This document shows, piece after piece, positions 19,427 through 28,656 of a stretch of DNA of 43,446 nucleotides. Each line of letters starts with the position of its first letter. The stretch's first letter is position 1. The stretch covers positions 1-43,446 of the forward strand of contig CAMOSH010000012.1 in assembly GCA_946624575.1 (NCBI GenBank), in the 5' to 3' direction. The position numbers and the translations under genes were made by a program. Origin of the DNA: an uncultured Verrucomicrobiota bacterium (lineage in GTDB: Bacteria > Verrucomicrobiota > Kiritimatiellia > RFP12 > UBA3636). The notes beneath the pieces are model-generated. The model was not told the DNA's origin, made no database searches, and saw only the letters and a list, made by a program, of their open reading frames with translations.

Positions 19427-19582
19427 ATGGACCTCAATTCGAACACAGCGGCAGTCCCCATTGGCGACGGCATTCACGACGACACGGCGGCGATACAGGC
19501 GCGCGAGTTCCTGCAAATCGACGGCGAGGCCGATGTTCAGCTTGAAAACTGCCACTCTGGCGGTGACCCGCATCGCACTTGA
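19427..19582 (+). pseudogene. Internally deleted GH28-like gene remnant (51 codons)
   Basis: MDLNSNTAAVPIGDGIHDDTAAIQA (GH28/pectate-lyase-like N-terminal motif) joined directly to REFLQIDGEADVQ, the end of the GH28 domain at 15526-15560. Confidence 0.7.
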
Positions 19583-19656
19583 TGCGAAATCGACGGCAAA
19601 ACAGGGAGATGGAAATGGCAATGCGACGGAGTCCTTGACAAGGAAAGGGACAAGAC

Positions 19657-21291
19657 ATGAATGCAAAGTCGTTTGAAATCGTAGCGGCGCTGTGCGCCGC
19701 GCTGGCCATGGTTGCGCTTCCCGCCTTGGCGGAGGACCGCGGTCCGGCCGCGCCGGAGTTCTTCTGGCATGACATCGGGGGAATCGCCTGGCGCTTCTAC
19801 GGCAACGCGAGGATCGTCGGCGACGAACTCGTCTGCGAGGCGGACGCTTCGAACAGGACCGCATACGCCGTTGGAACGTGCGACTTGTCGGAATACGACG
19901 GCAAGCCCATGCAGATGCAGATCGTCGCCTCGGCGGAGAATGTCACGAAGTCGGAGAAGAACTATCTCGGATTCCGGTTCCTCCTCTCCTATCTCGACAT
20001 CGAGATGGGGGGACAGCGCGTGTGGCCAAGCGGCGGGAGGCTCGACGGCACTCGGCCGCCGACGGAGATCCTCTGGCGAGACATCAACCCGAAGAAGCGC
20101 GGCGAATGCGAAATCCAGCTCGGCCTGCTCGACTGCACGGGTCGGGCGGTCTTCAACCTCAAGACGCTTCAGGCGCGCGCGACCTCGCCGCTGGTGCCGA
20201 AGATCAACGAGGGATACAAGGTGAAGTATCCGGACCGCGTGAAGAACGCGCCGCGCGGACGCGGCGTGATGCTCGGCGAAATGAACGAGGAGGCCTGGGA
20301 CGAACTCCAGAGCTGGGGCGCCAATCTCGTGCGGCACCAGATCAACCTCGGCGGGACCGGTCCGGCGACGAACCGCGCCGCCTACACCAGGGGCTGGCTC
20401 GAAAACTTCAACAAGCGGCTGGACGCGCTAGAAAAGGATCTCGCGGCGGCGAGGGCGCGCGGCATCCGCGTCTGCATCGACCAGCACTCGTCGCCCGGCG
20501 GAGTCTGCGACGCGGGCGACCCGGCGGAATGGCGCGGCGACAGCCGGATATTCCACGACCCCTACTACGCGCAGCTCTTCATCGACTGCTGGGTGAAGCT
20601 CGTCAGGCGCGTGGCGCCCTACCGCGACGCGATCTACGGCTACGACCTCATGAACGAGGCGCACCACAACTCGCCCGCGCTCCCCGGTGGCGACATCGTG
20701 GGACTCCAGGAGCGCTGCGCCAAGACCATCCGCGAAATCGATCCGGACACGCCGATCATCGTCGAATCGATGTACGGCGACCCCGGCTGGTTCCGCTCCC
20801 TCTCCGCGATCGACCTCGACAACGTCATCTACTCCGTCCACTTCTACTACCCGCACGACTACACGCACCAGGGCATCCTGACGCCGGCGGAACGGGTGGA
20901 GCGCTGGCCGGATCCGAAGAAGGGCTGGGACCGCGACTTCATGCGCAGGGGACTCAGGCCCGTCATCGACTTCCAGAAGGAGCACGACGCGAAGATCTTC
21001 GTGGGCGAGTTCTCCGCCATCGCCTGGGCGGATGGCGCCGCAGACTACATCCGCGACTGCATCGCCGTCTTCGAGGAACTCGGCTGGGACTGGACCTACC
21101 ACGCCTACCGCGAATACCAGGGCTGGAGCGTCCAGTTGGAGCCCGAAGGGCGCGGAAGGGGAACCAAATACCGCAAATCGGATGACAACCCGCGCAGGCG
21201 CGCCCTGCTGGAAGGCCTCTCCCTGAATGTCGGTGACGGACAGTCCGCTCCGCTTTCCGGGAATCCTGTGACACGGGAACCGCAACAATAA
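19657..21291 (+). CDS. Secreted GH5-like glycosidase, copy 2 (tandem paralog)
   Basis: YGYDLMNEAHHNSPA, IIVESMYGDPGWFRSLSAIDLDNVIYSVHFYYPHDYTHQGI, IFVGEFSAIAWADGA; leader sequence also conserved with copy 1. Confidence 0.85.
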   Translation: MNAKSFEIVAALCAALAMVALPALAEDRGPAAPEFFWHDIGGIAWRFYGNARIVGDELVCEADASNRTAYAVGTCDLSEYDGKPMQMQIVASAENVTKSEKNYLGFRFLLSYLDIEMGGQRVWPSGGRLDGTRPPTEILWRDINPKKRGECEIQLGLLDCTGRAVFNLKTLQARATSPLVPKINEGYKVKYPDRVKNAPRGRGVMLGEMNEEAWDELQSWGANLVRHQINLGGTGPATNRAAYTRGWLENFNKRLDALEKDLAAARARGIRVCIDQHSSPGGVCDAGDPAEWRGDSRIFHDPYYAQLFIDCWVKLVRRVAPYRDAIYGYDLMNEAHHNSPALPGGDIVGLQERCAKTIREIDPDTPIIVESMYGDPGWFRSLSAIDLDNVIYSVHFYYPHDYTHQGILTPAERVERWPDPKKGWDRDFMRRGLRPVIDFQKEHDAKIFVGEFSAIAWADGAADYIRDCIAVFEELGWDWTYHAYREYQGWSVQLEPEGRGRGTKYRKSDDNPRRRALLEGLSLNVGDGQSAPLSGNPVTREPQQ

Positions 21292-21346
21292 ACCCAACAG
21301 GAGGATTGCCATGTCGGGAAAAACGCACAAGCAACCTTTTCTTTAT

Positions 21347-21396
21347 GCCTCCCCCTGCGCAACGGAATCGATCAGCGTTGCGTCATCGGGGGAGGC
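21347..21396. repeat. Nested palindromic element (GCCTCCCCC..GGGGGAGGC with inner CGCAACG..CGTTGCG); diverged copy at 10481-10533
   Basis: 9-bp outer and 7-bp inner perfect arms; second copy tttacgcctccactatgcaacggaaaccgtcggcgttgcgtcatcgcggaagg overlaps the xylR stop at 10521. Confidence 0.6.
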
Positions 21397-21427
21397 TTCT
21401 TGCATTTCTATGGGATGGTAGTGATTT

Positions 21428-21685
21428 GTGGCCGCCGGCGCGGACTACGCCGCGCTTGCCCCGCGCATCGAGGAAATCCAGCGCCGCGTCGCCGGGAAGC
21501 ACGGCGCCGCGTTCGCCTCCGTCGCCCCGTTCCAGAACGACCCCGCCTGCACGGGCGACGGGGCGACCCCTGGAGTCCGATTCCACCCCACCGACGCCGG
21601 GCACTCCCTCTACGCCAGGGCCGCCCTCGACGCCCTGCAAACCCGCTGGCCCGAACTCTTCTCATCCGCCAATCCCCGCCCATGA
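21428..21685 (+). pseudogene. C-terminal fragment of an SGNH/GDSL hydrolase
   Basis: AGADYAALAPRIEEIQRRVAGKHGAAF..GVRFHPTDAGHSLYARAALDALQ carries the D-x-x-H catalytic block with nothing upstream; in-frame stops TAG 21419 and TGA 21422; a start with AGGAGG-ATTGCC-ATG (21311) is in the same frame; TGA overlaps the next gene as ATGA. Confidence 0.65.
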
Positions 21686-23199
21686 CACATCAAGACCAAC
21701 TCGAAAAAATCCGGGCCTGCTGGCTCGGCAAATGCCTCGCCGGAGCAATCGGCGCCCCGTGGGAGGGTGTACCCTTTCCCCTTCATGTCGGCGAGGAGGA
21801 CATCGCCCTCTCCGATGTCCCCAACGACGACCTGGAACTGCAGCTCGTTTGGCTCGACGCCGTCCGCCGGCGCGGCGTCTCGCTCACGGCCCGCGACCTG
21901 GGCGAAACGTGGCTTGCGCGCATTCCGCACGGGTGCGACGAGTATTCGATTGCGCTGCGCAATCTCGCCCATGGCGTCGCCGCGCCCGCCAGCGGTTGGC
22001 GCGACAACTTCTTCCACGACGGCATGGGAGCCGCCATCCGCTCCGAAATCTGGGCGCTGCTGTTCGCCGGCCGCCCCGACGCCGCCGCGCACTTCGCGCA
22101 GCAGGACGCCGAGGTGGACCACTGGGGCGACGGCGTTCGGGGCGAAATCTACATGGCGACCGCCGAGGCGCACGCGCTCGCGCATTCCGACATCCCCGCC
22201 GCGCTGCGCTTCGCCTTCGACGCCCTTCCGCCAGACTGCCGCCTGCGGCGCGAACTCTCGCGTGTATTCGTCGACTACGACGCCGGAGTCCCAGACACCG
22301 CCGCGCGAGACGCCCTTCTCCTCGGCGTCCAGCGCTCCTCCAACTTCACAGACTGCGTGATGAACCTCTGCTTCATCACGCACGCCCTGCTGCGCGGCGA
22401 CGGCGATTTTCTCAAGACCGTGTTCGCGGCCGTATCCTTCGGCCGCGACACCGACTGCACGGCCGCTTCCTGCGGCGCCTTCCTCGGCGCCGCACTCGGC
22501 ATGGGCGTGTTCCCCGAGCGCTGGCGCGATGCCATGGGCGAGCGCCTGGTGCTGAGCGACTTCGTCCGCGCCATTCCCGGAGTTCCGCTGACCCTGACGG
22601 AGCTCGTGGGGCAGACGGCGGAGCTACGCGAAGCACTTGCCCAGCAGCTGCCTGCCGAGCCGTATCCGCCCTATCTGCCCTACGAGCCGACGGGCGGGGA
22701 ACCTGTGCTCGACCCGTCGTCATGGCTCGTTCTGCGCGAGGGCGAGCCCGAAGCGTCCGACCTGGCCGCGCTGGAAGTCGAGCTTCGCGGCACGGGCAGA
22801 CTGCCACCGTGGCTGCGGGGGCGCGTCGCGTCCTTCGACACCCTGTTCCCCGACATCTCGCGTTTCGCCAAGGGGGCGAAAACACTGCACCTCTTCTCCT
22901 TCCTCCAGGTGCCGCGCGACACCATCGATCCCGACTCCGTGACGCTTTCCGCCACGGCCGACGTCGGCATCCGCGTGTGGATGGACGGCCGCAAGCTCCT
23001 CGACCAGCATTCCCGCCAGCGGATGCTTCCCTCCTTCCACCGCCCCGAGGGAGGGGCGGCGTTCTCGCTGCCGCTCGCCCCAGGCTCGCGCCACCTTTTT
23101 CACGTGGCCCTGCCGTGGGCCATGGCCCCGCTGCGCTTCTGCCTCATGTTCGGCAACGCCCGGTTCGACCACCTGGACGGCTACCGGTTCTCCATCTGA
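21682..23199 (+). CDS. ADP-ribosylglycohydrolase family protein
   Basis: IRACWLGKCLAGAIGAPWEG..DDLELQLVWLDAV..FGRDTDCTAASCGAFLGAALG. Confidence 0.85.
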   Translation: MTHQDQLEKIRACWLGKCLAGAIGAPWEGVPFPLHVGEEDIALSDVPNDDLELQLVWLDAVRRRGVSLTARDLGETWLARIPHGCDEYSIALRNLAHGVAAPASGWRDNFFHDGMGAAIRSEIWALLFAGRPDAAAHFAQQDAEVDHWGDGVRGEIYMATAEAHALAHSDIPAALRFAFDALPPDCRLRRELSRVFVDYDAGVPDTAARDALLLGVQRSSNFTDCVMNLCFITHALLRGDGDFLKTVFAAVSFGRDTDCTAASCGAFLGAALGMGVFPERWRDAMGERLVLSDFVRAIPGVPLTLTELVGQTAELREALAQQLPAEPYPPYLPYEPTGGEPVLDPSSWLVLREGEPEASDLAALEVELRGTGRLPPWLRGRVASFDTLFPDISRFAKGAKTLHLFSFLQVPRDTIDPDSVTLSATADVGIRVWMDGRKLLDQHSRQRMLPSFHRPEGGAAFSLPLAPGSRHLFHVALPWAMAPLRFCLMFGNARFDHLDGYRFSI

Positions 23200-23413
23200 C
23201 CCCTGCCGCGCCGTCGCCATCGCGCTGCGCAACGGCGCCGCGCTCGCGCCGCTCGCCGACGGGTTCGGCAACGGTGCCGAATACAGGGCGGCCACCGATC
23301 CGCTGGACCCGTCATCGCACCCGCCGCATCCGACGACGCTTCTCGTGCGCTAGTTCCGCATTTCCCGCTTTGCATTCCGCCGTGGTTTCAATTTGGTCTC
23401 GCGCCTGGGAGCC

Positions 23414-23442
23414 TTGACTTGGCCAGAGCGTTTCGGGACAAT
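23414..23442 (+). promoter_or_regulatory. Candidate sigma70-type promoter upstream of GH42
   Basis: TTGACT-17-GACAAT, 50 nt upstream of the ATG. Confidence 0.4.
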
Positions 23443-23491
23443 CCGCGGCCGTGATGGTCTGAATCGTCCGATTCGGCCGGATTTGCGTTCG

Positions 23492-25552
23492 ATGAAAAAA
23501 CTTCCATTCTTCCTCCACGGCGGCGACTACAACCCCGACCAGTGGCGCCACGTCCCCGGAATTGTGGACGAGGATTTCCGTCTTTTCCCGCTCGCCGGCG
23601 TCAATTCGCTTTCGGTAGGAATCTTTTCCTGGACGGCGCTTGAGCCCGAGGAGGGGCGCTACGAGTTCGGCTGGCTCGACGACATCATGGACCGCGCCGC
23701 CGCGCGCGGCATGGCGATTGTCCTGGCAACGCCGTCGGGCGCCAAGCCGAACTGGATGGCCGCCAAGTATCCCGAGGTGCGGCGCGTCACCGGCGACGGC
23801 GTCCACGAGCCCCTGCGCGAACTCCAGTGCCGCCGACACAACCACTGCCTCACGTCGCCGGTTTACCGCGAAAACGTCCGGCGGATCGACGAAGCGCTTG
23901 CCGCGCGCTACGGCTCCCATCCCGCGCTTGCGCTTTGGCACGTCTCCAACGAGTTCAACGGCGAATGCCACTGCGAGCTTTGCCTCGCGGCGTTCCGCGA
24001 CTGGCTTCGCGCCAAATACGGCTCGCTCGAAGCCCTGAACCACGCCTGGTGGACCGGCTTCTGGTCGCACGCCTACACTGACTGGTCGCAGATCGAGGCG
24101 ATCGATTACTCCGTCGACGGCCTTGTGCTTGACTGGAAGCGCTTTGTCTCGGAGCAGACGTCCTCGTTCATCCGCAACGAGGCCGAGGCCCTGCGGCGTC
24201 ATGCTCCGGACATTCCGGTCACAACGAACCTCATGGGCTTTTTCGACGGTCTCGACTACGCCCGCATCGCCCGCGAGATCGACATCGTTTCCTGGGACAA
24301 CTATCCGCAGTATCACGAGAGGCCCGGCGAAACGGAGACCCTGCCCGCCTTCATCGGCCTCACCCACGACTACATGCGCTCGCTCAAACCGGGCCGGCCG
24401 TTTCTCATGATGGAGTCGAGTCCGGGACCGGTGAACTGGTATCACCACAACCGCCTGCTGCGCCCGGGCCAGCACCGCCTCAAGTCGCTTCAGGCCGTCG
24501 CGCACGGCTCCGATTCCGTCCAGTATTTCCAGATCCGGAAGGGCAGGGGAGGGAGCGAAAAGTTCCACGGCGCGGTCATCGACCACGTGGGCCACGAAAA
24601 CACTCGGATGTTCCGCGAAGTGGCGCAGGTGGGGCGCGACCTGGAGGCGCTTGCTCCCGTTTTCGGCTCGGTCGTGCGCCCGAAGGTCGCGATCGTCTTC
24701 GACCGCGAGAGCGACTGGGCGCTGAAGGCTTCGCAGGGGCCCCTCGAAGCTCTGAAGGGCGGCTACGCCGACGCGGTCGCCGCGCACTACCTCCCGTTTT
24801 GGAAGCGCGGCATCGCGGTTGACGTCGTTGACGGCGACGCGCCGCTCGACGGCTATTCGCTCGTCATTGCGCCGATGCTTTTCATGCTTCGCGACGGCTT
24901 TGCCGGGCGCGTCGAGAAGTTTGTAGCCGCCGGCGGGACATTCGTCGCGTCGTATCTCACGGGCGTTGTCGGTCCCACCGGACTGTGCTTCACTGGCGGT
25001 TTCCCTGGGCCGCTGCGCAAGCTGCTCGGCGTCTGGGCCGAAGAGACCGACTATCTCTACGACGACGAACGCAACGCGATCGAGTGCACCCCCGGAAATT
25101 CGCTTGGACTTTCCGGCTCGTTCGAGACCTCGCTTGTCTGCGAAGTGGTGCACGCCGAAGGCGGCGCCGAGGTCGTGGCGACCTACGGGCGCGACTTCTA
25201 CGCCGGAGAGCCGGCGCTCACGGTGAGGCGCTCAGGCAAGGGGAAGGCGTGGTATCTCGCGACGCGCGCCGATGCCGCCTTCCTCGACTCCTTCCATGGC
25301 GCCCTCGCGCGCCGCCTTGCGCTGCCGCGCGCTCTCGCCGCCGATTTGCCGGAAGGAGTCTCCGCCCATGTGCGCGAAGGGGCCGGCGGCGAGAAGTTCG
25401 TCTTCGTCCTCAACTTCGCCTCTGCCAGGCGCGAGGTGCGCCTCGACCCCGGAAGCACCTATCGCGATCTCCTGTCCGGCGGTTCCACGCTGGAAGGCTC
25501 GCTCGCCCTGCCGCCATTCGGCGTCGCCGTGCTGCAGAAGAATCCGGCATGA
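23492..25552 (+). CDS. GH42 family beta-galactosidase-like enzyme
   Basis: FFLHGGDYNPDQWR..SVGIFSWTALEPEEGRYEFGWLDDIMD..LALWHVSNEFNGECHCELCLAAFRDWL..FLMMESSPGPVNW; C-terminal beta domain. Confidence 0.93.
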   Translation: MKKLPFFLHGGDYNPDQWRHVPGIVDEDFRLFPLAGVNSLSVGIFSWTALEPEEGRYEFGWLDDIMDRAAARGMAIVLATPSGAKPNWMAAKYPEVRRVTGDGVHEPLRELQCRRHNHCLTSPVYRENVRRIDEALAARYGSHPALALWHVSNEFNGECHCELCLAAFRDWLRAKYGSLEALNHAWWTGFWSHAYTDWSQIEAIDYSVDGLVLDWKRFVSEQTSSFIRNEAEALRRHAPDIPVTTNLMGFFDGLDYARIAREIDIVSWDNYPQYHERPGETETLPAFIGLTHDYMRSLKPGRPFLMMESSPGPVNWYHHNRLLRPGQHRLKSLQAVAHGSDSVQYFQIRKGRGGSEKFHGAVIDHVGHENTRMFREVAQVGRDLEALAPVFGSVVRPKVAIVFDRESDWALKASQGPLEALKGGYADAVAAHYLPFWKRGIAVDVVDGDAPLDGYSLVIAPMLFMLRDGFAGRVEKFVAAGGTFVASYLTGVVGPTGLCFTGGFPGPLRKLLGVWAEETDYLYDDERNAIECTPGNSLGLSGSFETSLVCEVVHAEGGAEVVATYGRDFYAGEPALTVRRSGKGKAWYLATRADAAFLDSFHGALARRLALPRALAADLPEGVSAHVREGAGGEKFVFVLNFASARREVRLDPGSTYRDLLSGGSTLEGSLALPPFGVAVLQKNPA

Positions 25553-25613
25553 CCTTGCCTTGGGAGATCGCGGGGATTCCCTGCGTTTTCCGGGTGGCGG
25601 GAAGGCTGGCGGA

Positions 25614-26360
25614 TCAGGCCTTGGCCGATGGCCGCGCGCGATAGAGCGCGGCCGGGCGGTGCCCGGCCCCGGCGCGCGTGGTGCCTGTGGGTTCGAGCAG
25701 AGGCAGGAACTTGCGGCGGAAATTGGCGGGGGCGTCGTCGGAAATGCCGAAAAGCCGGAACACGTCGCGGAGTTCGGCGAGCGTGAACGAGCGTGGAAGG
25801 AACGCGAACGCCATGTCGCGGGCTGCTGGATCCGTGCGAAGGCGCCCTAGCGCGGACTTCAGGATTGAATCGTGGTCGAAGGCGAGAGGCGAGGGCAGCT
25901 CGTCAAGCGGAAACCATGCGGCCTCCGCCACGTCGTCGCCCCCGCGGATGGCGTTCGCGCCGGACCGGACGATGCAGAGGTGCGGCGCCGAGAGTATCCA
26001 GCCGCGCGGGTCGCGACCTGGTGTGCTCACCGGGGCGAGCGGCAGCATGGCGCTTGCCCGGAGCGCAGTCTCCTCCAGCAGCTCGCGGCGGGCGCACTGT
26101 TCGAGCGATTCGCCTGGCTGCAGGAACCCGCCCGGAAGCGCCCACGACCCCTTGAACGGATGTCTCCCGCGCCTGACAAGCAGCACCGCCGCGCGGTGGC
26201 GCTCCGGCGCCCGCCAGTCGCCCGTGGGCTCGCCCAGGAGCGTCAGGGCGACGATGTCGGCCGCGACCGATGGCCGCGGATATTTCGTCATGTCGTAGGA
26301 GGAAAGGAATTTTGCCTCTTCGGCGTTCGTTGCGGCGGCGCCTTTGTCGTGCTTCTTCAT
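25614..26360 (-). CDS. NUDIX-domain protein with C-terminal winged-helix-like region (NrtR-like)
   Basis: GSWALPGGFLQPGESLEQCARRELLEETAL (Nudix box) followed by FTLAELRDVFRLFGISDDAPANFRRKFLPLLEPTG. Confidence 0.8.
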   Translation of the reverse strand: MKKHDKGAAATNAEEAKFLSSYDMTKYPRPSVAADIVALTLLGEPTGDWRAPERHRAAVLLVRRGRHPFKGSWALPGGFLQPGESLEQCARRELLEETALRASAMLPLAPVSTPGRDPRGWILSAPHLCIVRSGANAIRGGDDVAEAAWFPLDELPSPLAFDHDSILKSALGRLRTDPAARDMAFAFLPRSFTLAELRDVFRLFGISDDAPANFRRKFLPLLEPTGTTRAGAGHRPAALYRARPSAKA

Positions 26361-26428
26361 TGCTAAACCGGGACTGCTTGTGTTCAACGCCCGGTGATAC
26401 TAACACTATGAGAACAAGAGTCAAGGAA

Positions 26429-26490
26429 CGGGCTTGAAGCCCGCGCTCCCGGGAGTGCATTCTGCCTGCGGCACCGCCTAGGGGTGCCGC
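26429..26490. repeat. Cluster of three intergenic palindromes
   Basis: CGGGCTTGAAGCCCG (26429-26443), CTCCCGGGAG (26446-26455), GCGGCACC-GCCTAGG-GGTGCCGC (26468-26490). Confidence 0.6.
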
Positions 26491-26540
26491 ATCCCGCTGC
26501 GCCTCTCCGAACAGACGCGGCCTCGGTGGTTCATTTCGCC

Positions 26541-26919
26541 GCATTTTGCAAAAATGAAAGTATGGTATTGTTTTTGCACGAAGTCCCAAAGCAGATGCAG
26601 CTCCCGCTCAACCCGACGCATTTCCCATTCGTCGCGAAACCAGGAGTCCGCCGCATCAACGGGGCTTGGGAAGGACCTGCTTTCGGCGACGGAACGGCCT
26701 TCAGAGACGTTCCGTCACAAGTCTGGCTCCTTCGAAAAACAGCGGTTCTTCGCCGACGGGGACGCTCCACGTGCCGTCCGCGCCTCGTGCCGGGCGCAGG
26801 AGACGTCCGGTAAAGGACCGGAAGACCGGGGTGGAGGCTGCGGACTCCGGCCGCGCCGCATCCGCGAAGCGCAGGGCCATGCGTTCCGTGGCGCCGGTCT
26901 TCCAGATGACGCCGGCCGG
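26541..26919. repeat. Direct repeat copy 1 (379 bp, identical to 30355-30733)
   Basis: Read base by base against 30355-30733; no mismatch until A26920 versus G30734. Confidence 0.95.
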
Positions 26920-28656
26920 AGTGCCGTCAGGGCGCGTCCACTGCGGGTAGTAGAGGCCACGCGTCTCGTCGCGCCACGGGCCGTGCGTCTGAACGGAGCC
27001 GGCGGGACGGGCGGCGGTGAGGGCCGCGTAGGCGCTGTAGGCCGGTTTGGGCGAGAGGTCGCGGTGGACGATGCCGAAGTGGCTTTCGCTGTAGTACGGG
27101 TCGCTTTCGGTGGCGCGCAGTTCGTAGGCGTAGAACTTCTCCACGCCGACGGCGAGCGAAACGAGGATTGACCGCACGAGGTAGAGCGCCTGCTGGCGCT
27201 CGCTGTGCGCGATGGGGCCGAACCCCGCCTGCAGGCCTGACACGACGAGCGCGCCCTTGAAGTCGCTGTTGAACTTGATGACGGCGGCGGCGGCGATCTC
27301 CTTGCCTGACTTGCTCTTCCCCGCGATCAGCGGAATGAACTCGTCTCCTTCCTGAAGAAACTCCGGCGTCACGAAACGCGTTCCGCCGTAGCCCGCCGGA
27401 TGCGCCTTGAAGCCCGCCGCAAGCGCCTGGGGCGTCGCGAAGACCTTGGTGCGTCTGGGCATGTCGGGGTCGAGCCACCAGGCGGTGAAGCCGAGGCGGA
27501 TGGCGCGGCGGTCGTCTGCGGGGGCGCGGGACTTGTCCTCGCTCACATTGCCGCCGGCGTCGGCGCGGTAGGGAAAATACATCGGAGCCCCGCCGGTCTC
27601 GACTAGGATGCCGCCGCGCCGCACGAAGTCAGTCACGGCATCGACCGCGTCGGCCGGGTAGCCCTCGGAGTCCATCGGGAAGACCACGGCGTCGAACTCG
27701 TCGGCGGCGAGCCGCGTCCGCAGTTCGTCCGGCGCGCAGCAGACCGCCGTGGAGCCGGGCGGCAGCACCGCCAGAAGTTCGCCCGCGAAGTCCTGGGGCG
27801 GCGGTGCGCCTTCCGGCGCGATGGCGGCGTATGCCACGCGCCACGTCTCCTGTTCCGGCCGCGCGATGCGTAGGCCGGAGAGCAGCACCTGCGTCTCGGT
27901 CGTGCCGACGCCGTTCCTGTGCGTGGGGAAGCCGACTTCGGTGATCCAGATCGGCTTGTCGGCGTCGCCGAATTCGGCCATGAGGGCGCGCAGCGACTCC
28001 AGCTTTTTGTCGAGCGTCCCTTCCGGCGCGAAGGGGATCGTGTAGGGGTGGCAGCAGACGACGTCGAAATAGGGCGCGCCGCCGAGTTCGTAGATGGCGC
28101 GGATGTAGCCGAGCCCCACGTCGGAGACGCCGCCGAGGCAGACGAGCGTGTCCGGGTTCGCCGCCTTGATCTCCTCGCAGGCGGCCTTCAGGACTTCGAC
28201 GTAGTTCGTCGGGTTCGGTATGTTCCACCAGCCGGGAAGGTTCGGCTCGTTCCAGACCTCGACTGCGGGGAAGCGATCGCCGAAATGTCGCATGACATCG
28301 GCGACAAAGGGGCGGAACGCGGCGATGAACTCGTCCTGTTTCTCCTCGACGGGCAACACGGCGCGCGGGGCGGTGTTGAGAATGGGAAGCGCCGTAACGC
28401 CCTCGCGCTCGGCGGAGTCCATCACGGCGGCGACGCGCGGAAGCGCGTGGTCCTTCACCCAAGCCGTCCAGTCGATGTCGAAGCGGACGTTCGCGATGCC
28501 GGCCTCGCGCATCAGGCGCAGGATGCCGTCGCGCTGTTCGAACTCGTCGCGCGGCAGATGAGCGCAGGCGCCATAGGGGGAACGGGAAGCGGCCATGGCC
28601 GCCGTGGCGGCGGAGGCGAAGGCGAACAGGACAAATGGTGCGGAGAGGATTTTCAT
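26701..28656 (-). CDS. Secreted GH39/clan GH-A-like glycosidase, copy 1
   Basis: Signal peptide MKILSAPFVLFAFASAATAAMA; FPAVEVWNEPNLPGWW (acid/base NE), IWITEVGFPTH (nucleophile E). Confidence 0.8.
   Translation of the reverse strand: MKILSAPFVLFAFASAATAAMAASRSPYGACAHLPRDEFEQRDGILRLMREAGIANVRFDIDWTAWVKDHALPRVAAVMDSAEREGVTALPILNTAPRAVLPVEEKQDEFIAAFRPFVADVMRHFGDRFPAVEVWNEPNLPGWWNIPNPTNYVEVLKAACEEIKAANPDTLVCLGGVSDVGLGYIRAIYELGGAPYFDVVCCHPYTIPFAPEGTLDKKLESLRALMAEFGDADKPIWITEVGFPTHRNGVGTTETQVLLSGLRIARPEQETWRVAYAAIAPEGAPPPQDFAGELLAVLPPGSTAVCCAPDELRTRLAADEFDAVVFPMDSEGYPADAVDAVTDFVRRGGILVETGGAPMYFPYRADAGGNVSEDKSRAPADDRRAIRLGFTAWWLDPDMPRRTKVFATPQALAAGFKAHPAGYGGTRFVTPEFLQEGDEFIPLIAGKSKSGKEIAAAAVIKFNSDFKGALVVSGLQAGFGPIAHSERQQALYLVRSILVSLAVGVEKFYAYELRATESDPYYSESHFGIVHRDLSPKPAYSAYAALTAARPAGSVQTHGPWRDETRGLYYPQWTRPDGTPAGVIWKTGATERMALRFADAARPESAASTPVFRSFTGRLLRPARGADGTWSVPVGEEPLFFEGARLVTERL

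Noticed and set aside
23204-23353. CRAVAIALRNGAALAPLADGFGNGAEYRAATDPLDPSSHPPHPTTLLVR open frame after the ADP-ribosylglycohydrolase
   Set aside because: Looks like a C-terminal gene fragment but no start or recognisable family; too weak to call as a feature.
21306-23417. 703-aa plus-strand ORF overlapping the ADP-ribosylglycohydrolase
   Set aside because: Arg/Pro/Ala-rich shadow frame of a GC-rich gene; the 21682-23199 frame has clear family motifs.
23312-25153. 613-aa minus-strand ORF antisense to GH42
   Set aside because: Antisense shadow ORF; GH42 motifs on the plus strand are unambiguous.
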